Source of the DNA: Drosophila pseudoobscura
Taxonomy: Eukaryota; Arthropoda; Insecta; Diptera; Drosophilidae
Assembly: GCF_009870125.1 (NCBI RefSeq)
Contig: NC_046681.1
Coordinates: forward strand, 18,985,001-19,049,000
Length of the DNA: 64,000 nt
Direction of reading: 5' to 3'
The notes below the pieces were generated by a model. The model was not told the origin of the DNA. It saw only the letters and a program-made list of their open reading frames with translations, and did not search any database. The position numbers and the translations under genes were made by a program. The first letter of the stretch is position 1; every line of letters begins with the position of its first letter. Below, piece after piece: positions 23,525-36,136 of the stretch.

Positions 23525-24422
23525 TTAAAATACAATAATTTTATATGTATATGTATATATATATATAATGGTTTATATATATGTAAGATATATGGCAAAA
23601 ATTTTTACATTTTCTCAAAAATCACATTACTCAATTTAGCCATAGACTTTTAGTCGAGAAAAATCTACGCAAATATTTGTGACATCCATCGAAAAACTCG
23701 AAATCATTTTTGCACACACACACACATTCTCAGAGGGTTGGTTAATCGACAAAAGATAATAAAAACACAAAATGGATACAAAATATAGACCGTTATCAAA
23801 ACGCGTAACTCTCTCTCTCACTCGCTAAATTCAGATACGGTGGGTGTGAGCGGCTGGGGGCAAGTCTGGGCACTCTTGAAATTCTTTAGTTCCTTTCGTC
23901 CAGCGAATGTCCGATACGATACGATATGTATATATTCGATCGTATGACCATTCGATGGATCCGATTCGTTGTGGGTATGATGTGTGTGAGGGGGTGGGTA
24001 GGCGATTCTACGTACTAAAAAATTTGCATAGTTTTTTGTTTTCTTTTGTTTTGTTGCATTCGATGTTCTGTTTGTTCTTCTTGTTGCTGACTAAAGTAGT
24101 ATTAAAATTTAGTTAAGTTTAAAGTAAAAAATCAATCACAGTTGTTTGGGCGGAAGTAGTTTAGTTAGTGTAAGTATTCGCATCTGGCCTAAGTCGCAGC
24201 TACTAAGACTATGTATTAAGCTTTAGTTTAGTGTATTAAGTAGTTTTCGTATTTTATACTTGAGTATTGTTTCCGTTTCTCGTTTCTCATAGTTATATAG
24301 TGGTGCTCCTCGCTCTCTCTCTGTCGTTTCTCTCTCTGGTTTTTTGTCATTCTCTGTATGGTTGTCCCTCTTCTACCTGTGACTAGACTGGGTTCTGTTA
24401 TTTGAATGCGTTCTTGAGGTTC

Positions 24423-24482
24423 TTACGTTACGTCGCGTTACTGTTACTGTTACGTTACGGTTGCTGTTACTGTTACTGTTAT
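24423..24482. repeat. GTTACT / GTTACG hexamer tandem array
   Basis: Units of GTTACT and GTTACG with one GTTGCT variant, about 60 bp. It lies about 290 nt beyond the ex stop codon and so is probably transcribed in the ex mRNA as AGTAAC/CGTAAC repeats. Confidence 0.85.
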
Positions 24483-24772
24483 GCTTCTGTTCTGCTGTTC
24501 AGGGGGGTTTCTGTTGGATCTAGATCTGTCCGAATTCTTCTGCCTACGCACCGCGGCCGAAACACTGTGATCGATCTCTTAACTCCAACTCGACTCTCGA
24601 TCTATGCAAATTCCCATGTAGCATGTAGCATGCCACCGCACATCACAAAAACACATATACAAACACATCAAACAGCAATCGAACTAGAGAGAAGAGTGTC
24701 GTCTGGCCTTAGCATCGCTTCCCTTTCCGTTCCTGTTTCTACAATTCCGTTTTTCCATTTCTCTATTTCCGT

Positions 24773-27700
24773 TTAAGTCTGCGAGTTGTAGCTCTTGTGG
24801 TGCTTCATCACCACAGCGGGATCCATGACGTAGTTGTTGGCCTCCGCCAACTGCTGAACAGGCAGCGGCGGTAGCTTGTCCTGCGGATGCCGATGACTGA
24901 CCGCAGCAGAGCTCTTCCTCGTTTTGCTCAGTGTTCCACCTCCTCCCGAATAGGGGGACGTGGAGTTGGAGTTCGAGTTCCCATTCGCATTGGAGGAGGA
25001 GGATGATGCTACTCCTCCTTCGGTGGCATTCTTCGGATTGACCATCACCTTGGTCTGCTTGAGCAGCGATCGATCGTTGCACAGCGCCGAGATAAGTGGC
25101 AGATCCAGGTGCTTGCTCTTCTCCCTCAGCAAGGCTATATCCAGGGCCTGGGCCTGAGCTTGGGCCTGGGCTTGGGCATGGCTCTGTGCTGCCATCGAGG
25201 CCTGTAGTTGGGCCAGAATGCTGTTGCCAGTGCGATTCAATCCCACACCCATATCGGACCTCGGACGTTCCCCTGCCCACTGGGCTCCGCTGGAGGTCTT
25301 GGTCAGCGGACTGTTGGCATTGTGGGGATTCAGTGTGGGGGGCTTTCGCGGCGGCAGGATGCTCGTGCTGGGACTGGGTTTCGAAGGAACTAAAAAGCAG
25401 AGAATAAAATGGGATTAGTGAGGGCTTCTGTATGGAATGAAGGAACACTCACTTGGTGGCGGCTTCTCACTGGGCGCCGGCATTGGTGGCTTCTTGAGGC
25501 GCCTGTTCACATAGGGTGGCGGCGGTGGCGGCGGCAGACGCTTCCCCTTGGGCATCGAGTCGAGCGAATTCAGAATATTGTCGTCTGATCGTGATCGTGC
25601 GAACATCGAGGAGGCGTTGGCGCTCGCGTTGGCTGCGGCGGCGGCTGCCAAGGCCGCTGGATGCAGCGGGGGCGGCGGCGGGGGCTCGTACGAGGAGCAC
25701 AGGCTGGCCATCGAGGGCGAGTATAGGGGCGAATATCCGGCCCCGGGCAGCTGGACGTACGTGTCCGACAGGTTCTGGGTGGAGGCGTAACGCGAGTGCG
25801 TGGACAGCGCCAGTGGGAGGTAGGGCGTGCTCCGGTAGATCGCCGGCGACACCTGCATCGCCAGATACGGATGGTGGGGTGGCGGAGGTGCTTGATGGGC
25901 CATGGCTGCCAGCAGGGATCCCTGCTTGGAGTCCAGGTACTCCTGCTGACTGACCGCCGGATCCTGAATCGGGTAGATCACGTAGTCCACGTCGCTGTAC
26001 AGCTGCTGCTGGTACAGCTCCAGCTGCTTCCTCGCCAGCTGACTCGTGTACAGGTGATGTCCAGCCAGATGTGGATGCTGGTGGGGATGCTGGTGAGGAT
26101 GGTGCGCTGGCGGTGGTGGTGGGGGCGGCTGTCGGGGGAGACTGGGCGGCGGCGGGGGCAGAAACTGGCGCGGCTTGATCACCGGCAACAGAACGCATGC
26201 CTGCTGTGGCTGCTGGTGGTGCAGCGAGGCCGTGCTCTTGTGGAGGCCGTAAGGAACTATCGGTATGCCAATGGCCGCTGATCCCGAGTGTCGATGGTGC
26301 GAATGGTGCGATGGGTGCTGGTGCGGATCGACCATACGATGGTGTGGATGCGCATGCGGATGCGGATGGTGGTGCAGCGAGGCCTGGGAGCCGGATCCCG
26401 CGTAATTGGAATTGTGGAGCGACTGCTGCGACAGCTGGTGGCTGCACAGCGATCCACTTGAAGACGCTGCCGAGGAGCAGTGGTGCGGTGCCGCATAGCT
26501 GGGCTTGGCTCCATCCGGCAGGAGGCTGGTGTGCGCCTTCAGGATGCTGATCTGCGGCCGCGTCGTAATGAAGCGCGCTGTCACCTCCTCGGACTTTAAA
26601 GAACTCAACGATCCCGCCGTACTGGGCGCCGGATTGGCCGAGGATGCCACCGAGATGAGGGATGTGGGCCGGGGCTTGCTGCTGCTGGGATATGGCGGTG
26701 GATCTCTGCGTCGCAGTGAAGTCACAGGCGGCGGCGGAGCAGTGGGTGGCGGAGGAGCCGGACTGGGACTTGGCGGCGGCGGCGGCTCTGGTTTTGGCGG
26801 AGGAGGAGCCACTACGATGGGTTTCGGTACTGTCTTGGGCATCGGTGGCACTGGCGGTGGAGCCACTGGGGGTCCACACAGACCCGTCTTCTCGTGCCGT
26901 GCACTGTACGGTGGTGGGGGTGCTGGCGGGAGCTCCTGCTCCTGGTCATCCGCCTCGCTGGGGGTCTCGAGGGGTATCGGCATCGGCATCGTCACGTAGT
27001 CGCAGTCCGAGTGCAAATTGCTGGACACGGTCTTGCGGCTCGAATAGGTGCCACGGCCCACGATGAGGTTCGTCAACTCTTCGGCGGAGAGCAGTGAGTG
27101 CTTGTTGTCCGTGGGATCGCTGCCGTCGCCTCGGAAGGAGCTCCCGGTGCTGATGTTCGAGTCTGAGCGCAGTCGAAACTCTGCCCGTTTCTTGCCGCCG
27201 TCCACTAGGTCCGAGGGTCCGCCATCCTCCATCTCCATCTCCATGGATTCCGTGGGCTGGAACATCCCGTAGTGGGAGCTCTTCTCGGACTCGGCCATCT
27301 CCGAGGACTGGCCCGTGAGCTCGCTGCTGTGCATCGTGTACACCCCGGAGGTCTCTGTGGGCGGGGCTCCATGGGCGAGGGTGTACACCCCCGATGCCCC
27401 GGATACGCTCTCCGGGAAGTCCTCGGGATTCGTCTCACTCAAGGCGGAGTTCTGGGCCGTGTGGCTGAAGCCCAGCTCCAGGCTGGAGGACGTCGAGTGC
27501 ACGGGTATGCTGCTGGCGGATGCGGATCCACTAGCTCCGACTCCGGCCACTGGAGATGTCACCACCACAGTGCTGCAGGTGGAGGAGCACTGGGATCCAA
27601 TGTTGTGCTGGGAACTGGGGGAATCAGTGGCCGTCGACGAATCATTTGCGTGTGTGGTGCCCAAAGAGGTTCGCGGACCGGAGGAAGAATTACTGGCGGA

Positions 27701-30700
27701 TATGCCAGACGCTCCATTGGAGGCCGTATCCGGGGGGCGTACGCTCAACGCCGCAAGCTGCTCCTCCAGGTCTTTCAGGGACATTTGTCCCACGGACGAA
27801 GTCTGCCTGCTGACGCTGGGTCTGTCCAGGAGATGGGCCAGGGCCAGGCTCTCGGTGGATGGGGCTGCCAAAGGCGCCGGCGGAGTGTTGATCATGATCT
27901 CCAGCTCGTCCTCGGAGTGCACGCGATCGCTGACGATGCCCGAGGTGGTGTTGGAGCTGGTGCTGGATATCACCGAGATGCGCTGCTCGTTCTTGCTCTT
28001 GTACGGCAGCAGGAGACTCCGGGAACAGGCGTAGCTGGCATGCAATCGATTCGACTCGGCCTCCTCCTCCTCCCGCTTGTGGGCATCCTTGAGGCGTGCC
28101 GCCAGCTTCATGCTCCACTGGTGCGTGTCCTTGCAGAGCGTCAGCAGCAGCTTGTTCTTCTCGTCGGAGGCGGCGTACAGCGTGATCCGGCTCTCCCCGG
28201 AGCGGATCTCGAACTTCTTTCGCTCGAACGAGAGCTTCGTTATGTTGGGCCACAGGAAGGTGGTGGAGGTCTCCGCCGAGGCCGCTGTGACCCCTCCCTC
28301 TCCGCCTCCGAGGATCTTGATGCCTTTGGCGTAAACCACGAACCAGGAACTGCCTGCGCCCTGCTCGCTCTTGGCCAGCCGCATCCGGAATGTGTGCGCA
28401 TTGATCGTCTCGTGGAGGCTGCACGCCTGCTGGATGTACAGCAGCTCCGCCTCCGCTGCGGACATGCCCAGGTGCTCTCGATGGCATGCCCGCAGGGCAC
28501 TTCGGCCCCAGGGCGTGTTCAGAGTACTCGGAAGGTAGTCCTCGATCCGGAAGTAGTCCGTTCCGGACGCGGGCAGTGGCAGTGCAGGCGGTAGTGGCGG
28601 CAGGGGCAGGGGTTCCCTCTTGGAGGTGGAGGCCACATACGTGGAGAGGCGCAGCATCCGCTCGTTGGCGCTGCTCAGCCGCTTGCTGATCTTCGGCAAC
28701 GTCATCGTTGTGGAGGCTCTTAGGGATGTGACCCCTCCAACCTCCTCGCTGGAGTCCTCCTTTGTGGCTGTCTGGGATTGGATTTGGGATTGGCTTGGGG
28801 TTTGGCTTGGTGCTGGGGCTGCGGCTGGCACTGAGGCTGGTGGGGCATCGCCCAGGTCCGCCTGCAGAGCAAGGCCGGCCAGGAAGACCAGCGCCTGCTC
28901 GGCATGCTCGCGGGGCAGCTGCTCCCGATGCAGGATGTTGTGCCGCAGCTGCAGGTAGTAGTTGTGCCGCGACGTCTCATCTTTCAGCATGAACGGACTC
29001 TCGATGTAGAACTGCACGCGAAAGTGTAGCTCCAGGAGTGGCCGTCCATTGGCATCCAAACCCTGCCGATAAACAGAAGATTAGTCAAGGATTTGATCAC
29101 TCTCTTGTGTTGTTTCTAGAGGTACTACTCACGTGGGTGTGCGAGGATCGCCAGCTCTTGGGTCCGTATTTGGAGAGCTTGCTCTCGGGATCTGCAAACA
29201 TGTACTCGCCATCTGGAAGAAGGAATTGAAAGGGTAAGGACTGTTTAGTAAAGATTTACAAGAGAAGATCGTAGAGAGCCTTAAGGATCGAGGACATCAG
29301 TTAAAAACATTCATCAAGCTGTCATTTAGTCATCATAATCATCATCAACCGAAGATATAAGGATAGATCGAGTAGATCATTAAAATGTGGAGAGTAGATT
29401 CTTCGATCTTCTTGGCGAAGATCGTTTATTAAAAACTATGATCGAAAATGTGGAGAGTATTGGTTTTCCTTAAAGGGAATATGGATTAGGAGATGGATCC
29501 AAGTAGCTTGGCTAGTGATTTCCTGCAAAAGTGATAATATCTTCGAATAGATCATTTAAGATCACTTTTCTCCACAACGATACAGGAGATTTCCAGACCT
29601 CTAAGGAGACAAAAAAACATAAATTCTCGTAAGCAGAGCATTTCACACGATCACACAAATTCAGTCGAGTTCCCATTCTAGTTTTGAGATCGAAGTCTTC
29701 CGTTTGGAATGCACGCATGCAGATCATAAATACAGTTCCTTCCACTCTATAAAGTTCGAGGTCTGGTGTCTGTCTGGTGATTTCTGTTAGAAAAGGAAGT
29801 TCGATTCGTTGAGCAGACACCGCGATAATTTATTCATTCCTTAAATGAAGAGTAGGAGAAGGAAGTTCGATTAAACTACTAATCAATGGAGGGAAAAGCG
29901 AATGTTAAATCAGAACTTCCGATAGGCCGAAGACCTGTTCCTTTTTCTCGATAAGAAAGCAGGAAAGGAAGGTAGCAGGAAGTTCCCCTCAATGAAGCTC
30001 AGATCCCATTCCATTCCATTCCCCATTTTGGTGCGGTTAAGGAACCTTTTTGGCGCGAATCTGCCAAGGTCGCTAATCAAAATTTTAAATGAACTTTCGG
30101 CTATGCTGCGCCATGCTCTCCCATCCCAGAGATCCGAGAGAGATCCAGACTTGTGTCAGTTTGTCAGGCAATAAACAAGCAGCCCATTGACATCAACAAG
30201 AGTTGGACTCGAGATTCGAGAGATGGAGATGATGATGATGATGACGACACGTCAGGCTGTCAGAGGAGAGTAAGGGTAAGGGCCCCAAGGGCATGTCGGA
30301 GGCAGCACCAGCATCAGCAGCAGCCTCCAATCCAGTAACAAAATCAACACACACTTCATCGAACGAAAAATTGGAATTCCTGCATACGAAATGAAGAGCA
30401 GCAACAGCAACAGCCACAGCAGCAAGATGGAAAATAATAATTATGAAAAGAGGCAGCAGCAGCAGCAGCAGAAACCAGAGGAGGAGACAGAGTGCTGGAG
30501 TGGCATGCCATGGAATGGAAGCAGCACCACCACCACCACCAGCAGCAGCAGCAGCAACAATATCATAATAATCATCAGCGGAGCGGCCGAATAAGTGCCT
30601 ATCAATGACGATGTCTTCGTGGAGTTGTGGCTGTAGCTCGGAGATTGGGAGATGGAAGAGGAGTTGTGGCTCTGGCTCTGGCTGTGGAGATTCGAGAGGA

Positions 30701-33700
30701 GTACGAATTCAAGTTGGGAGTAGAGTCAGAGCCAAAGCGAGAGAGCGAGAGAGCGAGCGAGCGAGTGGCTGCTGCTGCATACCAAGCCCAAAACGCAGCA
30801 ACGAAAAAAAAAGCAAGAGAGAAGGAAAAAAAAACAGGTAGAAAGACAGGTAAGCGGCAGCAGCAGTGGCAGCAGAGGCAGCAGCAGCGAATGGCAGCTG
30901 AAACCCAAGTCCCAGAGTCCCCCGAGTCTCAGACCGATTTCTTTTCGCATTCAAATTTCACTCAGGCTCCAGTTTTGAGGCCCTCCAAATGGGGGTATAC
31001 GATACTCCTTCTTCTAAGGAGGAGGCTTCTCCTTGTTCTTGTTCTTTGAGCTGCACAGGTGTGAAGGCCAGTGTGTCTCGTCTAAGGCAGCCCCCACTGA
31101 TGGATCCTCACGCAATCTCCGGAGTTCCAGAGTTCCTCCCTTTTGGTCAAGCGTTGGGCCCAGCGGCAAAAACCTAATAATTAACATATTTTCCATCGCA
31201 TTCCACAGCGCTCACAATTAACACGCACGCACACACCACAGACAGGCAGACAGACAGAGAGAGACAGAGAGAGAGAGAGAAAGGGAGACACTTGTGGCAG
31301 GGGCAGCGAAATAAATCTTCAATTTGAAACACATGCAACACAAATTACAGCCTCGAAGTAGAAGAAGGGGCAGGCAGCAGCAGAGGCTCATCAACCAGAG
31401 GAATTCCACAGCGGATCGGTGAGGTTCGGTTCGGGTCTGGTCTGGTCTGGTCTCTGGTCTGGTCCGAAGTCAAAGTCGAACCACAAGAGACAGCTGCGCC
31501 CAATGCCAATGCCAAGGCCTGTGCCTGTTGCCTGCTGCCTGCCTGCCTGCTGCCTGGCATTCTTCAGATTCAGATTTATTTTCCAAAAGGTTTCCAGCTT
31601 GGAGTTTCAGAGTTTGAGTAGCCCCCATAATAACCGAAAAGAGAGAGAAGAGAATGCGAGCAGTAGAGAGAGGGAGAGTCGACCAGGAGATGATCTGTAA
31701 TGGAAAGTGCACACAGAAAGAGAGAGGATCTTCCATTCAGGATGCAGTAGAGAACTCTAAGAACTCTAATCTCCAAGGCAATTTTGAGTGTGTTTTTATA
31801 GAGATATAAAGATATTCTTTACTCAAGTCCTTAAAGAGATTAAATATCAAATATCCAACGAAGGCTCGGTCTTAAGGAATATACATTATCAGAAGTAAAT
31901 GTTATAGCACTTATGCCCATCGAAAGTACAAAAACAACTTTGAAATCAAAATAGTTGGAAAACCATTAAAATATTGTATGTTTCTGATAATTCCTCTGGC
32001 TATAGCGTAGCAAGTATGGCTACAGGGTAACTATAGAGCTATAGACCATCTATAACAAAGCTAAAGCTGTTCCATAGATCCACAGAACATTACATAGAAA
32101 TCGATCTTTAAAAAATATACATAATATTGGCCCAAATGTGTTCTTGGGTTTAACCTACCCCCGCTATACACAAGCTACAGGGTATGTCCTCAAAAGATAA
32201 ATGTGTGTGTGTATCGAAAAACAGGCTAAAGGAAACAAGAAAAAAAGAGAGAACGAAACGAAAGAACGAATGAAGAAAAAAAAAACATAAAACCAAAAGA
32301 ATTTTAATTTCCGATGTTATCAGATGCACGCAGCCCGAGAAGAAGAGGAGGCGGAGGAGCAGAAGGAGGCGGAGAGGCAGCTGTGGCAAAAGGGGCAGGG
32401 ACTGGGGCAGGGGGCATGCTGCGGCTGAGGCTGAGGCAAGGCCGCGAGTCGCCAGCGTCCATCACATCGCATCCACCAAAGATGCAGCAGACGCAGACGA
32501 AGACGAAGACGAAGACGAACAAGCCCCAACGCCATATAATAATGATTATGAGCCATTAACATTAAATGGAAAAGAAAATGTTGGTCTACAGATTACAGAG
32601 CCACAACCAAGAAAAGCAGAGGAGGAGCCGAAAGGTTCGGTTCATTCGGTGGCATGGGGCATGGGGCAGGAGGCATCATGGAATGCGGCAGCAGCAGCGA
32701 AGGAATCCAGGCAATGCGACAGCCTAAAAATAACACCAAACAGGAGATGGGGGCAGGTGAAGGAGTCCGAGTCCGAGTCCGAGTCCGTCCTCTGCTGAAT
32801 GACAATGTTGCCAAATTGCCATCGGATGCTGCTGTTGCTGCCTCCTGCCACTGCAGCATGTGCTGCTGCCTGCCACTTAAAGAGCCATCCAATGAAGGAG
32901 CGGAAATTTGCATAAAGATGAAATTTATTGACGTTGCTGTGGCCATAAAATTGAAATTCATTTCTCGGTCTACCCCGACCCCCGTCCCGAAAAGGGTCTG
33001 GGCCAAAAAACAAAAAAAAAAGAATCGAAAGACTCAAGAAACGAACGAAAAAACTGACATTCCACGGGGCTATCTATTCCAGAGAGCCCGAGAGAGAGAG
33101 CATACCCTCGAAGAGCATATCAGCATTGGCCAAAGGCCACAGAGAGAATCACCACTGGGTATTCCTCCCTCTCGAGAGCTCCAACCGCATGCCACTCACA
33201 GATACACACACTAAGACACTCTCGAATACAGACACACTAGCAGGAATCCTTGGCAGCACACACACACACACACACACACACATGGACACTGGGATGCAGA
33301 ATGCAGAATGCAAACTGCCAATTTCATAGTTGAGCCAGAGGAATCCTCTGCTGGTTCTCCATTCCTCCTCCTCTTCCTCCTCTTCCTCCTGCCTGTTTCT
33401 GCTGCCTCTTCCGCCTGTTCTTCTCCCCCTCCCCCCTCCTGCCACATCTCTGGCCTCTTCTTCTTGCCTTCAAAGACGAGGACGTTGGCATGCCCATCCT
33501 CTATCCACCATCCCCTGCTACAAGTTCCAGCCCCAGCCCCAGCTCCAGCTCCAGCAGCGACTCCAACTTCAAACTGCATACCAAATTCTTTGCTGAAGAT
33601 GTTGAGGCAACTTCCCTGCTTGCTCCTCTTTACCAACTCTCTCTCTCTCTCTCGCTCTCGCTCTTTCGGTGCCTCTTGCCACGAAATTGATGCCAACCAG

Positions 33701-35602
33701 ATTCGAAAATTTACGTGTTGTGTTCTTGGGCTTTGCTCTACCCAAAGGAATCGAAGGGTATAGGAAAATTCTTGAGAGTCCAGAACAGGAAAATGTAAAA
33801 AGAAATTTTGAAGAATTTAAGAGTTTTCGTCTATACCTTTCTCTGCTTCTATATATTTCATCTATAATTTATTTTATAATTTCTTCGCTATTCCTATCTT
33901 AATTTTGTTGTCAAAATCTAAACCCAACTCTAATACTATTCGCTCGAAATCTTCATAGAATTCAGGCAGGAAAGGTATCGGGATTTGCAATTATAATACT
34001 ATAAACAATATTCTGTTGAATATCATATCCATGATCCCATTTCCAAATCATCTATCGATGCTATAGGTCCATCTCATTGGCTTTTAATCCGATAATATTT
34101 TATTTTCTGGATTCCACAAGAATAGAAGTGTACGGATTGCAATCTGGAGATCTTAGGGTTTGAAAATCCTTTAATTCCCTTTCAGTTTTGAATATTCCCC
34201 TGTACTTTTTTCTTTTCCTAGCTCTAGATATTTCATATTTCATCTTAATTTTTGAGAGCATTTTGCAATTCGACTTTCGATCAAATCAAAAATAAGAACT
34301 CTCCTCCTTTCTCGTTTGCTCTTCTCTCTCTCTTTCTCACTCTCTATCTCTTTCTTTGGAGAACGCATATATCTGCGAAGGATGAGGAGGAGGAGGAGGG
34401 AGCGGGAGGCCAATGCCAAACACGATGTCTGCTGCCCTGCTATGCTCCTCAGCCTCTGCGGACCAGACCAGGCTTTGGATGTGGCTCTGGTTCTCCATCC
34501 GTCCCCCATCCTCGAAGCTGCCTCCTCCTCTGCTGCCGCATGCCTCATGCCGCATGCTGCTGCCGCTGCCGCTGCCACTGCCGCTGCCTGTCGTTCGATT
34601 CGTTTGTGTTAATGCAACGCGCGACGGCTACCTGAATTACTGAACACGCGTCTTGTGTCTGTTCCCTGTTCCCCAGTTCCCTCCCGGTCCTTGATTCGCG
34701 ATCCCCGATCTCCCCATGGGTTCCCCTTTCCAGTTCCCCGCTCTGCGGCCCCGTTCCCGGGTTGTTCCTGCTTTTGGCTCTGAAATTGTTTGTTCGCCAT
34801 GAAGGCGACGCGTTCCTCTGGCTTTTTGTTCATTTTATGTGCCATTTTTTTGTGTGTTGTGCTGTTGCTCTGTTGTGTTGGTATTTTTATGTGTTTTGGC
34901 AGATCGAAGGAGCAGCAGGCGGCGGCAGGCTCTCTGCTGCTCTGCTCTCTGTTCTATACTCTTCATTCTACACTCCAGATCTGCAGCCGAAGACTGAAGA
35001 CTGGCGAGAGGGAGGAATGAAGAACTGAAGATCTAAAGAACTGAAGACTGGGTCTAGAAGCTGACGATGACGATGAGGATGAGGATGACGACGACGACGA
35101 CGACGATGATCATGATGATGATGATGATGAGCAGCTTTTAAAAGAAGACTGGTTTATGTTTATTAGTTGTATTTTTCATGCCTTATCGCCTGGCATTTGG
35201 CTACTCCAAACTATGGTGCCCCCCTCCAACTGCATCTCTAGCTACCATCCGCTGGATAAATTCCATCCATAGGCCATATACTCGTGCATATCTTACCTAT
35301 GAGCACTGCCAGACCGAACAGTTCGGTGTCCAGCATACCCTGCGTGGCAAAGTGCAGACATGTCTGCGTGTAGACCTCTCGTACCCGGCTCTTGGCATCG
35401 ACTAGGAAGTACAGGGTTTTCGGCTGCTGCTGTTGCCCCAGAAGTCTGCAAAAACATACATATTTATGATATATACTTATGGTTGAATGCATGGGGCATG
35501 GGTTGCTCACCTCAGGGCCAGGAATCGCGAGCCTGGTGACAGTTGCTCGGCTGAGGACGCGCATACTTCCAGGGGCGCGCTGACGGTGCAAAATGCTCGC
35601 AT
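24773..35602 (-). CDS. ex: Expanded, FERM-domain regulator of the Hippo pathway (1515 aa, 5 coding exons)
   Basis: Coding exons on the minus strand: 35511-35602, 35297-35445, 29133-29212, 25453-29062, 24773-25389 (4548 nt, frame kept at every junction). The protein starts MRAFCTVSAPLEVC. A FERM domain covers about residues 25-435, the region known to bind Crumbs. The TSGIVS sequence at 480-485 matches the Slimb phosphodegron of Ex. Three PPxY motifs (tyrosines 826, 898 and 1291) are the sites where Yorkie WW domains bind. The C-terminal half is rich in poly-Pro, His and Ser tracts, some expanded relative to D. melanogaster (about 1430 aa, from memory). Ex works at the apical junction with Merlin and Kibra to restrain Yorkie. 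A good acceptor (AG at 35649-35650) just upstream of the ATG implies an additional noncoding 5' exon further right. Confidence 0.97.
33257..33282. repeat. (CA)13 microsatellite
   Basis: Uninterrupted CA units inside the third intron of ex. Confidence 0.95.
35062..35130. repeat. (GAY)n trinucleotide tract
   Basis: Runs of GAT, GAC and GAG triplets, continuous for about 70 bp, within the ex intron close to exon 2. Confidence 0.8.
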
Positions 35603-36019
35603 GCTGCATCATTTTCCGTATACAGCGCGCACGTTGGAAATACGTTTGCTGGAAGAACACAGATCGGAGAATATTTGTGAATATTTACGGATTTTTTTGA
35701 AGAAAATTCGAGCAAAATATAGCAAAACTGTTCAATATTCAAGTAACTCGAATCTAAAACTAATGGTACGAAATCTAAGGAAGATAATGACAGGATAAGC
35801 TGCACAAGGTGTGAGGCAGTAGCTCTGGTAAGACTGATTTAATAATAGTGATTTTCCTTGCGCTAAATACCATTTAAAAGATACTAAACACGAAAATCTC
35901 TCTCCACATTTCGTGGCAGAACTAATCGCAAGAAATACCAACGCATTCCGTAGATAAATCTACCATCAAATAGCGATCAGATCGGCTTAGGAGTCTATAA
36001 GGCATTCTTTCGGGCCAAA

Positions 36020-36136
36020 ATGGAGGCCGCTGGAGCCGCCCCAGACGATGGAAATGGCGCTCTTGTGGCCCGCTCTTTGACTGCCGAACAATTTCACCAA
36101 TCAATAACGAAAGACTTAGGCGACAAACTTGATTAG
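36020..36136 (+). other. Possible 38-aa small ORF
   Basis: ATG in a good Drosophila context (CCAAAATGG), 38 codons beginning MEAAGAAPDDGNG and ending in TAG, with GC-ending codons common in the first half. It lies about 420 bp from ex exon 1 on the opposite strand. It is hydrophilic, with no signal or membrane segment. It could be chance, an upstream ORF in an antisense transcript, or a micropeptide; nothing here proves translation. Confidence 0.2.

Larger units (their letters stand above)
23083..24772. other. 3' UTR of crq and convergent 3' UTR of ex
   Basis: Convergent interval. The left third is the crq 3' UTR; (AT)n sequence follows at about 23543-23586. The right part is transcribed leftward as the ex 3' UTR and includes a GTTACT-type hexamer array at 24423-24482. 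No gene is seen. Confidence 0.55.
29213..35296 (-). other. Third intron of ex (6 kb)
   Basis: Flanked by the donor after 35297 and the acceptor before 29212, within one FERM-coding codon (GAT). It holds only noncoding sequence: a GATC-rich part (about 29270-29720), three overlapping CATTCC sites (30007-30022), long purine-rich and GCA/CAG-rich simple sequence (30200-30950), a (CA)13 run (33257-33282) and a GAY trinucleotide tract (35062-35130). The long open frames here are simple-sequence artefacts. No nested gene was found. Confidence 0.8.

Noticed and set aside
25467-28594. Open frames of 240-470 codons overlapping the big ex exon on both strands
   Set aside because: The ex frame has a FERM domain and known motifs with exact splice phase; the others are composition artefacts.
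30153-34643. Many Gln, Ser, Arg or Leu-rich open frames in ex intron 3
   Set aside because: All derive from CAG, GA, CT or CA simple repeats, with no conserved start, no splice logic and no recognisable domain.
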